NCBI RefSeq assembly: GCF_017353185.1
Contig: NZ_JAFMYV010000006.1
Span: forward strand, 186,001 to 250,000
DNA from: Fibrella rubiginis
GTDB taxonomy: Bacteria; Bacteroidota; Bacteroidia; Cytophagales; Spirosomataceae
Direction of reading: 5' to 3'
Length of the DNA: 64,000 nucleotides
Shown: in pieces, positions 44,615-52,183 of the stretch
Layout of the letters: each line of letters begins with the position of its first letter
How positions within the stretch are numbered: position 1 is the first letter of the stretch
Position numbers and translations under genes: made by a program
The notes under the pieces: generated by a model
Databases searched by the model: none
Told to the model about the DNA's origin: nothing
The model's input: only the letters and a program-made list of their open reading frames with translations

Positions 44615-45336
44615 GAACGTGTTGTGGAATTGAAATGAACTGGTAGTCAGGTCAACTTAGTGGTCGCCAAACAACAAATGTATGACCAAGCAGTGGAAGC
44701 CACTGACCGACCACCAGTGGGCTAATCGGTCGGTGTTCCGGTTCACCTTTCTTTGACCTTAAGCGTAAGCGTAAACACAATTTATGGCCTGTCGTAAATG
44801 CTATCTTTTGGTTGCTTCGTACTGGCTGTCAATGGCGCAACTTACTACCACAGTGGCCCCACTGGAAAGCCGTCTACTGGTACGCTAGCCCTGTATTATC
44901 TCGTTGATACCCAAGTGCGAATTTGAATAGTAGGTGTGCATGCCGCCGGGCAAGGTGATGGCCCCGCCGCCATCGATTTAGTGGGCGACCTATTGTGGCA
45001 AGTTGGTCGAGGAGTGGAGAAAGTCTTTGGTGACCAAGCTTATAATGGGACATTCGCCCGCGAACTGGATCGTTGGGGCCGGGGCGCCGGTGCGATCAAG
45101 TTTGAGAAAGCCTCGCGCCCCCCGTGGCGCGGCCTGAATCGACTCGTGGGTTTGTACCAGTAGCCAAGCGCTGGGTTATTAAAAGGGCCATCGCTTGGAC
45201 TAATTTTTTCCGTCGCATCGTGAAGGACTATGAGTATGCGCTAGCTTCTTCGGTAAGCTGGCTACATCTGGTTACTATTCAGATTATGCTACAACAAATG
45301 GAGTCCAATCACCAAACATAATTTCTCAACACATTC
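44615..45336 (+). mobile_element. decayed IS5-family insertion sequence with terminal inverted repeats
   Basis: The left end GAACGTGTTGTGGAATT and the right end (read inwards from 45336) GAATGTGTTGAGAAATT match at 14 of 17 positions. Both are flanked by TAA (44612-44614 and 45337-45339), a 3-bp target duplication of the TNA kind seen in one IS5 subgroup. The 722-bp interior holds only pieces of a transposase, so the element is dead. Confidence 0.75.
44682..45321 (+). pseudogene. fragmented IS5-family transposase
   Basis: Pieces of one transposase lie in different frames. The N-terminal DUF4096-like part starts at 44682 (MTKQWKPLTDHQWAN), breaks at a frameshift, and resumes as FDLKRKRKHNLWPVVNAIFW and LLRTGCQWRN. 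After a deletion the DDE-domain part appears at about 44936-45160 (DLLWQVGRGVEKVFGDQAYN) and then another frame shift leads to the C terminus at about 45140-45321 (FVPVAKRWVIKRAIAWTNFF, RRIVKDYEYALASSVSWLHL). At least two frameshifts and an internal loss remove one or more catalytic acids, so no active enzyme can be made. Confidence 0.85.
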
Positions 45337-45339
45337 TAA

Positions 45340-46088
45340 CAGTGAGATCAGTAACCTGCTTGGCTACCCCTTTATAACCTGGCAACCAGATAGTCTGTCT
45401 ATCTGCCACCCTTTTTAAGTCCCCACTATGCTTTTACCAAAAGGTTGCCTTTCTTCGATAAATTGTTGACGTTTGTCTAGTATGCTAAATAACTCTTAGT
45501 GGATACAACTGTTCAGTGATTACAATCAAATTCTGTTCTATAAACTAGTATATTATTTGTGGACTTAGTACTAGCAAGACAAACAACCCTATCTTTGTTG
45601 AAAACAGATGTCACGTCTATCCTGCCGAAAACGCGAGAAAATCTCGTTAACTAACTGACAAATAGATATTTATGTCAGATCCATAATGGATTAAATATTA
45701 GTTGCGCTCCACGGACTAACTGTTGAGGATAACTTCTACTCATAATCTTTGATGATTCAACGCTTAGCAATTGAGGGAAAAAACATAGCGTTCTGTATTC
45801 GGACAGAAAGCTCGTTCAAAAACGCACTCTCCTAAAATAGCTCATCAGTAAATTGCTACCGCAGGCCCTGTGACTATAAACTTTTTCCAGCCGGTTACCT
45901 ATATAATTAGTATCAACAACCAATTAGACAGCAAATAAGCTATCAGCCTCAATAATGAGTCGAACACATATTACTCAAAGTCGCTCTTCAGTACCTATTG
46001 TGAATTAGTATTCTTAATTGCTAACTCGGTTTTAACTTAATTTTTCTTAATTGACCAATATGTTTTGTAGCCTAGTAAAAAACAAGGT
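45340..46088. other. AT-rich region without a recognisable gene
   Basis: About 750 bp between the IS remnant and the acyltransferase gene. Frames in both directions are short and full of stops. No RNA gene or clear promoter was recognised. Together with the next gene it is clearly richer in A and T than the rest of the window. Confidence 0.6.
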
Positions 46089-47192
46089 ATGACTAAGTTG
46101 AGTTACATTGATTCATTACGGGGAATCGCGATTTTGGGTGTCATAATGGTTCATGTAAACTTAAATGATCCGATAATTCTACCGCATGTTATGAATCAAA
46201 TAGTGCAAAATGGTTCTAGGGGCGTACAATTATTCTATCTGGCTAGTTCTTTCACATTATGTCTGTCTTTTAAAAATAGGAAAGAAGAAATACATACCAA
46301 AAAGAATTTTTTCTTGAGGAGATTTTTCAGGATAGCCCCTTTATATTACATTGGTATTATATATTATTTGTATCTAAATGGATTGAGTTATGAAAATATT
46401 TTTATGAATACCGAACTTTTGATAAAAGGATTGGCAAATTTTTTATTTATTCACGCTTTTAATCCGTATTGGATAAATAGTCTAATCCCAGGAGGTTGGT
46501 CGGTAGGTGTTGAGGTTATTTTTTACTCTATTTTTCCGTTTCTGTTTCCCAAAATAGCAGATTTACGTCAATCAATATATTTATTTATATTTAGTATATT
46601 ATTGAATTCTCTAATAAATTTCTTGTTTAATAACTACTTTGTATTTAATAAAACGGCTATTATAAATGAATACATGTACATGTATTTTATAAATCAACTA
46701 CCAATTTTTGCTTTAGGTATAATTATGTACTTTGTATTGTATGAACGTAATAATGTGACGGTTAAAACAGGGAAACCTTTGTTAATGCTAAGTGTATTGA
46801 TACTCATTCAGTTATTTACAAGGACAAATCTTCTGTTTCCCGAGCACATTCTGTTTGGACTATTTTTCGTGGTTTTTAGCGTGTCCCTGAGTTTATATAG
46901 AGTGTTTCTTTTTGACAATTTTATAATTAATTACATCGGAAAAATTAGCTTTAGTATGTATCTTATACATTTCGTCGTAATAGGCCACATTCAAAAAATA
47001 AAAAGCGGGCTTTTTTTCAATGAAAATAACATATATATATATATAGTCAACTTTGCAGTTGTGCTCTTGCTCACAATAATATTTTCTTCTATCTCTTATA
47101 GACTCATAGAACTTCCTTTTCAAAAATTAGGCCGAAACCTAATAAAAAATCAAAGTGTTGCAAAAAAAGCTCAACAAGTTAACGAAAACTGA
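46089..47192 (+). CDS. membrane acyltransferase, OafA/YrhL (acyltransferase 3) family
   Basis: A 367-residue integral membrane protein with about ten hydrophobic segments. It starts with the family motif YIDSLRGIAILGVIMVHVN, including the Arg and His needed for acyl transfer, and continues with FFLRRFFRIAPLYYIGIIYY and GGWSVGVEVIFYSIFPFLFP. Such proteins add acetyl or other acyl groups to exported glycans. The gene is strikingly AT-rich, with many AAT, ATA and TTA codons, compared with GC-rich neighbours, and lies next to an IS remnant, so recent acquisition is likely. It would modify a glycan made by the glycosyltransferase genes downstream. Confidence 0.92.
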   Translation: MTKLSYIDSLRGIAILGVIMVHVNLNDPIILPHVMNQIVQNGSRGVQLFYLASSFTLCLSFKNRKEEIHTKKNFFLRRFFRIAPLYYIGIIYYLYLNGLSYENIFMNTELLIKGLANFLFIHAFNPYWINSLIPGGWSVGVEVIFYSIFPFLFPKIADLRQSIYLFIFSILLNSLINFLFNNYFVFNKTAIINEYMYMYFINQLPIFALGIIMYFVLYERNNVTVKTGKPLLMLSVLILIQLFTRTNLLFPEHILFGLFFVVFSVSLSLYRVFLFDNFIINYIGKISFSMYLIHFVVIGHIQKIKSGLFFNENNIYIYIVNFAVVLLLTIIFSSISYRLIELPFQKLGRNLIKNQSVAKKAQQVNEN

Positions 47193-47505
47193 ACGATTTT
47201 GATTTCTCTTTGAGAAGGTATATAAGTTTTAACAGTTCGGCCTTACTGACACATAATTAAATCTGTTGGGATACTGTCTATCAGCAATATAGCCAGTTAC
47301 TCTTCCGCTGACTGAGAGCTGTTACAACGGCGTTACATCACCCCACTTAAAGAGTAAACTGGCCCCATGCAAAAATTTGCTAAATTTTAAGTTTAATCGA
47401 GGGCCGGATCAGCCTAACGCGCTGACTGTTGTCGTCAAGATATCTCCCAAACATTGGCCTAGAAAGCGCTGATTAGATCAGCATGTGTGAATTTAAAATG
47501 ACTAG
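47193..47505. other. intergenic region without a recognisable gene
   Basis: About 310 bp between the convergent acyltransferase and glycosyltransferase genes. Base composition changes here from AT-rich back to the chromosomal average. Unlike most convergent gaps in this window, it has no long hairpin. Confidence 0.6.
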
Positions 47506-48270
47506 CTACCGACTTACCACGGCGGCGGGTTTAGCGGTCTTCTTTTTGAAATCACCGCGCGAGAAGTGCTTCTCAATAAGGCAGTAGAGCAGAATGAAAA
47601 AATACCGGCTACCCATCTCCTTAATTTTCAATTTTGATTCGCCGTATTTGCGGTTGGTCCAGCTGTTAGGTACTACTTCGTAACTGTAACCGCGTACCAT
47701 CGCCTTCAACGGTAGCTCAACGGTGAGGTTGAAATGCGGCGACAGGAAGGGCTTGATACCTTCCATCGTTTCGCGGCGGTAAAGTTTGAATGCGTTGGTC
47801 GTATCGTCGTAGCGGATACCCATCATGAGCCGGATAATCATGTTGGCTATGCGGTTAACCACTTTTTTCACTGCCGGGTAGTCTACTACACGCCCGCCTT
47901 TCTGCCAGCGGGAGCCAAAAACAGCATCAGCGCCTGTCTCCTGCATTTTATGGTAATACTTGACCAAATCCTCTGGGTCATCAGACATGTCGGCCATGAA
48001 AACGGCTACGCAGTCGCCCGAGAAGCGTTCGAGGCCATATCGCACAGCATAGCCGAACCCGTTAGGCCCCAGATTGGTGAAGACCACCAGCGAAGGGATC
48101 TCCTGTTGCAATTGCTGCAACACGGCCAGGGTATTGTCTTTCGAGTTGTCGTTGGTTACGCAGATCTCGTGGTCAATGCCATGCTTAGCCAGCGTCTGGT
48201 ATAATGACCGTAGCGTCTGCGAAATAGATTCTTCCTCATTGTAGGCCGGAATGACGACACTGAGTTTCAT
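47506..48270 (-). CDS. family 2 glycosyltransferase, dolichol-phosphate-mannose synthase-like
   Basis: A 254-residue GT-A fold enzyme. It starts MKLSVVIPAYNEEESISQTL with the nucleotide-binding strand, carries the metal-binding acidic motif in CVAVFMADMSDDPEDLVKYY, and has KAMVRGYSYEVVPNSWTNRK typical of the DPM1/polyprenyl-phosphate sugar transferases. No C-terminal membrane helices follow, so the membrane part, if any, is a separate protein. It is the last gene of a minus-strand set starting near 51966, 11 bp after the aldo/keto reductase gene. Confidence 0.93.
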   Translation of the reverse strand: MKLSVVIPAYNEEESISQTLRSLYQTLAKHGIDHEICVTNDNSKDNTLAVLQQLQQEIPSLVVFTNLGPNGFGYAVRYGLERFSGDCVAVFMADMSDDPEDLVKYYHKMQETGADAVFGSRWQKGGRVVDYPAVKKVVNRIANMIIRLMMGIRYDDTTNAFKLYRRETMEGIKPFLSPHFNLTVELPLKAMVRGYSYEVVPNSWTNRKYGESKLKIKEMGSRYFFILLYCLIEKHFSRGDFKKKTAKPAAVVSR

Positions 48271-48281
48271 AGGCTAGTGAA

Positions 48282-49256
48282 TTAAAAAGCAGGTTTCCAT
48301 TGAGCAGGCACGTCGGGAACGGCCTGCCGGATTTGGTTAATAATCTCGATGGGCAAAGGCCCTAATTTAGCTGCCAAAGCTTGTTTCTGCACCTGATCAA
48401 CGTTGCGGGCGCCTGGAATAACTGCAGAAACTGCCGAATTAGACAAGCAAAAACGCAACGCTGATACCGACAGACCGCCATCCAGTTTATCTAAAAACTG
48501 TAGTTGACGTGAACTGTTTAACAACCAGTTACGGTCGCGGTCGGGCAGATAATGCCGATACTGATCGATGGGAAATACAGGTTCTTCATGCAGGTAACGG
48601 CTGCTCAAAAAACCAGACGCCAAGGGTACACGAGCAATGAACCGGTAGGCGTCGGCGCGGGGATCAGCCCAAAGTATATCTTCGGCACGGCGGTCAAGCG
48701 CATTGTAGATTACTTCCAGTACCGAGCCGAAGCCAGCCTCCATGACTCGTTTGGCTCCATATACCGACCGTGAACTAACCCCATATGCGCCAATTTTTCC
48801 GGCCTGCTTCAATGCCTCATAAGGTTGCGGGTCGTATGTAGCCCAGTCGAAGTTGTCGGGTGGACTATGGAGCAGGAGAACGTCGAGGGTATCTCGCTGA
48901 AGACGGCGAAGGCTGGCGTCAACAGCTTCGACCAGGTAAGCCGGGCTGTAATCCTGAACAGACAGCCCCGTGGCATCGCGGCGGTTACCAAACTTGGTAC
49001 AAACGGTAATGCCCTGCGCCGTTGACTGACGCAGGGCATTACCAACCCAGGTTTCGGACTGACCAGCTCCGTATGAATCGGCGGTGTCGATAAATCGAAC
49101 ACCACCATCAATGGCCGTTATCAGGGTCCTGATGGCCGTACTTTCGTCTATTTCGCCCCAACCGGTGGGTTTGTCGCCCTGATAGTTGGGTCCACCAAAC
49201 TGCCAGGTGCCAATGCCTAACTGGGCTACTGTTTTTGCGCCATCCGGCTTACTCAT
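48282..49256 (-). CDS. aldo/keto reductase
   Basis: A 324-residue NADPH-dependent TIM-barrel oxidoreductase. The catalytic tetrad is present: Asp and Tyr in FIDTADSYGAGQSE near residue 57, Lys in CTKFGNRRD near 87 and His in LLLHSPPDN near 128. The end VSALRFCLSNSAVSAVIPGA binds the cofactor. The start overlaps the stop of the upstream dioxygenase gene by 4 bp (ATGA), so the two are translationally coupled. In this setting it may reduce a keto-sugar or aldehyde made by the oxygenases. Confidence 0.95.
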   Translation of the reverse strand: MSKPDGAKTVAQLGIGTWQFGGPNYQGDKPTGWGEIDESTAIRTLITAIDGGVRFIDTADSYGAGQSETWVGNALRQSTAQGITVCTKFGNRRDATGLSVQDYSPAYLVEAVDASLRRLQRDTLDVLLLHSPPDNFDWATYDPQPYEALKQAGKIGAYGVSSRSVYGAKRVMEAGFGSVLEVIYNALDRRAEDILWADPRADAYRFIARVPLASGFLSSRYLHEEPVFPIDQYRHYLPDRDRNWLLNSSRQLQFLDKLDGGLSVSALRFCLSNSAVSAVIPGARNVDQVQKQALAAKLGPLPIEIINQIRQAVPDVPAQWKPAF

Positions 49257-50059
49257 GCCGCAACAGAAGACGTAGCAGCCGGTTCGTTGGCCGATTCAAG
49301 AATGATTTTACCTTTAATAAGGCTGCGCTGTCCTGGATATTCGGCGAAGAACGCGTTGCGACCATGCATGACACGATCATCGTGGAAGAATACGCATTCA
49401 CCTTCCTGAAGTTGAAGCGGCATAACAATACCAGCTTCCATAATGCGCGTTTCGAGAAATTTGTGCCAGCGTTCGCACAGATCGAGCACTTCAGCTGAGT
49501 TTTCGGTGCGGTCGATGCAGAAGTAGTTCCAGTTGGCCAGATAGCCCTCTGCGTCCTGATCGAGGCACTTACGCACCTTACGGCTCCCCCCTTTTGAGAA
49601 CACCACATCGGTGCTCATTAACTCGTTGAGCAGGTCATTTTCGCCATCTAACTTCAGGCATTCAACCACCATCTGAAGGTCAATGTACGTAGTGGCACCA
49701 CCGAGTTTAGCCCGTGAGGCACAGTAGAAGAAGTTGACGGCCACTTCGTCATATAGCTCCACATACGAGTCGTCGGTATGGAGGGGCTGACGAGTGTTAC
49801 TTGACCGGTAACGATCAGGAATTTCAGGGTTGTATGTAATGTCAATCCACCGGTTTTCGGTCTGTTTTCCCGTTGACATATCTTCGCCGGCGGCGTGAAT
49901 TTTGCCAATGGTCTCCGACAGTCGGCTGTAGAATTCGTGGACGGGCAGATCGGGCTTAAAGTTGGCCAGGTGCACTACCCGGTTCGACAACACAGCCTGC
50001 TTTACCTGCTGAATCGTGTCGTCCAGCGTGGTGTAATCAACTTTAGCGAAGAAATTCAT
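49253..50059 (-). CDS. TauD/TfdA-family Fe(II)/2-oxoglutarate dioxygenase
   Basis: A 268-residue protein with the TauD-type jelly roll. The iron ligands His and Asp are in PLHTDDSYVELYDE near residue 96, and the second His in CVFFHDDRVMHGRNAFF near 230; the 2-oxoglutarate-binding Arg is in PGQRSLIKG. It should hydroxylate or otherwise oxidise a small molecule or sugar, releasing CO2 and succinate. It is coupled to the aldo/keto reductase downstream by a 4-bp overlap. The substrate is unknown. Confidence 0.9.
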   Translation of the reverse strand: MNFFAKVDYTTLDDTIQQVKQAVLSNRVVHLANFKPDLPVHEFYSRLSETIGKIHAAGEDMSTGKQTENRWIDITYNPEIPDRYRSSNTRQPLHTDDSYVELYDEVAVNFFYCASRAKLGGATTYIDLQMVVECLKLDGENDLLNELMSTDVVFSKGGSRKVRKCLDQDAEGYLANWNYFCIDRTENSAEVLDLCERWHKFLETRIMEAGIVMPLQLQEGECVFFHDDRVMHGRNAFFAEYPGQRSLIKGKIILESANEPAATSSVAA

Positions 50060-50115
50060 AAGGTCAATGACGTTATTCCGTCAGTTAAAGTAGCGAATAA
50101 TGTTGTTTTTGTCTG

Positions 50116-51099
50116 CTATGAAGCCTCACCATTTAGCACCCGGTGCGATTTGATGGCCACTTTACTGTAGCGGCCCACCCATTTGCGCGGCAGTACCTCA
50201 TCGCGCAACAGGACTTTCAACTCTTCCATCGACGGCTTGGCCATCCGTACGTATTTAGCCAGAAAACGAAGCCGTCCACCAAATTTGTTTCTGTACTGTC
50301 GGCTCTTAATCATCAACCGAACAATGCTGGCCAGCTTTTTCCGGTACGATTTATCAAACGCGTAGTCCAGCTCACGATTGATGTTGCTGTACATGGCAAA
50401 GCGGTTTCGCAGGAAAACAATGTCGTCCCACTTGTCGGTGAAACTGGTACCGTTATTGTTTTTTCGGTACACCGACATTACCTCAGGCAGGTAGCCGATG
50501 TTGCCCTGTTTGGCGTATAGCAACAGCCGGGGAATGTCGCCGCTAACCGAGTCGCTGAACCAGGCAGGATACTCCTTGATCGTGTTCCGGTACATGGTGC
50601 TTGACGTAGCCATAAACCAGATGTCATGATCTTCCTCACCAATCAGATCGGCAGCGGTATAAACAGCCTTCATATCAGCACCGTTGAGCGTATGCGGTGG
50701 CGACCCGTCTTCGTAGGTGATCAGCGCATTGTGAAATACCATTGAGCACTCCGGGTGGGCATCCAGAAACTCTACCTGCCGCTGCAATTTCTGGTTATCG
50801 GTCCAGTAGTCGTCACCGTCCATAAGCGCATAATAGCGCCCTTTGGCATGTTTGAGGGTTTCGAGAAAGTTGATGCCTCCGTTTTTACCCATGTTACGCG
50901 GATGCAACACGCCAATAACCCGACCCGGATAGTCGCGCTCGTACTGTTGAATGATGGCGCGGGTACTATCCGTCGAAAAGTCATCGCCCACCAGAATTTC
51001 GACCGGGAACGTGGTTTCCTGCGCCAGTACCGAATCAATGGCCTGTCGGATAAACCGCTCCTGGTTATAGGTGATGATGAGAACGCTGATTAAATTCAT
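50116..51099 (-). CDS. family 2 glycosyltransferase
   Basis: A 327-residue GT-A transferase. It starts MNLISVLIITYNQERFIRQA, with the nucleotide-sugar-binding acidic pair in VEILVGDDFSTDSTRAI and the DxD-like motif in YYALMDGDDYWTDNQKL near residue 95. The C-terminal 100 residues are basic and helical. An ATG at 51114 would add five residues; 51099 gives the usual family start. It lies between the two oxygenase genes on the same strand. Confidence 0.92.
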   Translation of the reverse strand: MNLISVLIITYNQERFIRQAIDSVLAQETTFPVEILVGDDFSTDSTRAIIQQYERDYPGRVIGVLHPRNMGKNGGINFLETLKHAKGRYYALMDGDDYWTDNQKLQRQVEFLDAHPECSMVFHNALITYEDGSPPHTLNGADMKAVYTAADLIGEEDHDIWFMATSSTMYRNTIKEYPAWFSDSVSGDIPRLLLYAKQGNIGYLPEVMSVYRKNNNGTSFTDKWDDIVFLRNRFAMYSNINRELDYAFDKSYRKKLASIVRLMIKSRQYRNKFGGRLRFLAKYVRMAKPSMEELKVLLRDEVLPRKWVGRYSKVAIKSHRVLNGEAS

Positions 51100-51147
51100 C
51101 TGGTAGAGAGCCATTTTTTGCCATGCACAAATGGCTGATGACCTGAT

Positions 51148-51966
51148 TTAGGCAACCACCTTGTCGGGGTTTGCCACTTTGATCTGTTCTTTCCAACCCT
51201 GCGGCTCTTTGTTGTCGGCAGGGGCGCCCCAGGGGTCATAGAAGGGCAGAATCGACACCCAGCGACCACGCGGGTCATCCCAGCTAAAGCGGTCGGCAAA
51301 GCTGGATGGACTTACCCAGTGCGGCAGGTCATAGCGAAACAAAATCATATCACCCTGATCCTGAAAGCCTTCGGTTTCAACAATATGGTCATTAATAACG
51401 TAACCTGTACCACCTGAGTGGTAGTCTTCGCCGTACTGATTCAGGGCAAGAATCGTACCTACTTTTTGGGGGTTCAGGGGGTGCCAGTGCCGCCCAAAAA
51501 AGCTGCCGCCCAGTGGGTAGTGCGTCACCTGGGGGTGAAAGTAAGGCTGCCCTTTTTTGATGCCGAATGATTCGTTGTTGCCCGTCAGGCTATTCCAAAA
51601 CTGCCGTATAGGGTCGAAAACGGCCAATAGTGTCTGGCGGTGGGCCTCGTCGAGGTCCATGATGGCATCGAAAGTATGGTCATGGAAGAGCTGCGGTGCC
51701 TGCTGAATTTTGGCAATGTGCAACCGCTTTTTATGCTGGTTATTGTCGAATGTATCAGCCTCCTCGCTCACAGGCACGGTAGCAGCCCAGGCCCGCGTGG
51801 TATCAATTACATCACGCAACATCTGGCCGGGTATGCCCGTGCGGACAATAACGATGTTAGGTTCATTTACTAAACGCATCACTTCGCTGGGGGCTATTTC
51901 AGGCACAATTTGCCCGTCAACAAAGCTGGCATCGACGCGGATCAGGTATTTGGCAAGCTCTTTCAT
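51148..51966 (-). CDS. probable Fe(II)/2-oxoglutarate-type oxygenase
   Basis: A 272-residue protein that resembles a double-stranded beta-helix oxygenase. It has SFFGRHWHPLNPQKVGTILA with a His-x-His that could supply iron ligands, GGTGYVINDHIVETEGFQDQ, GDMILFRYDLPHWVSP with a downstream His, and RGRWVSILPFYDPWG with an Arg in the position of the 2-oxoglutarate binder. The ATG at 52086 would add 40 residues rich in Cys, Ser and Gly and read through the promoter, so MKELAKYLIRVD at 51966 is chosen. It is the first gene of the cluster. The assignment rests on motif spacing and is not certain. Confidence 0.65.
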   Translation of the reverse strand: MKELAKYLIRVDASFVDGQIVPEIAPSEVMRLVNEPNIVIVRTGIPGQMLRDVIDTTRAWAATVPVSEEADTFDNNQHKKRLHIAKIQQAPQLFHDHTFDAIMDLDEAHRQTLLAVFDPIRQFWNSLTGNNESFGIKKGQPYFHPQVTHYPLGGSFFGRHWHPLNPQKVGTILALNQYGEDYHSGGTGYVINDHIVETEGFQDQGDMILFRYDLPHWVSPSSFADRFSWDDPRGRWVSILPFYDPWGAPADNKEPQGWKEQIKVANPDKVVA

Positions 51967-52003
51967 AGCAGTGCGTGGCTCTTTATCACAACGGGAGAAC
52001 GGA

Positions 52004-52034
52004 CAAAGTACCGCCCCACTCCCTGAAAAACCAA
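52004..52034 (-). promoter_or_regulatory. candidate promoter of the glycan-modification cluster
   Basis: On the minus strand TTG (52034-52032) is followed after 21 bp by TACTTTG (52010-52004), one base short of TAnnTTTG. It would give a leader of about 32 nt. A dyad TGACCAC-N4-GTGGTCA at 52080-52097 upstream could be an operator. Confidence 0.5.
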
Positions 52035-52183
52035 ACCAAGTTCGTGAAGGGACTGTTCCCAAAATTCGCCAAACGGCTGTGACCACGGCTGTGGTCAGGT
52101 TGTTTTACAAACATCCGGCTCACGCTCCGTGCCAATTATGACACGAATCAGGTAGCGAGTTGATTTTTCGAGCTACTGGCCTT

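Noticed and set aside
44936..45163. Two short open frames taken as genes
   Set aside because: They are the DDE and C-terminal pieces of the broken IS5 transposase in different frames.
52080..52097. Dyad TGACCAC-N4-GTGGTCA taken as a proven operator
   Set aside because: It occurs once and its distance to the promoter is not diagnostic; kept only as a possibility in the promoter entry.
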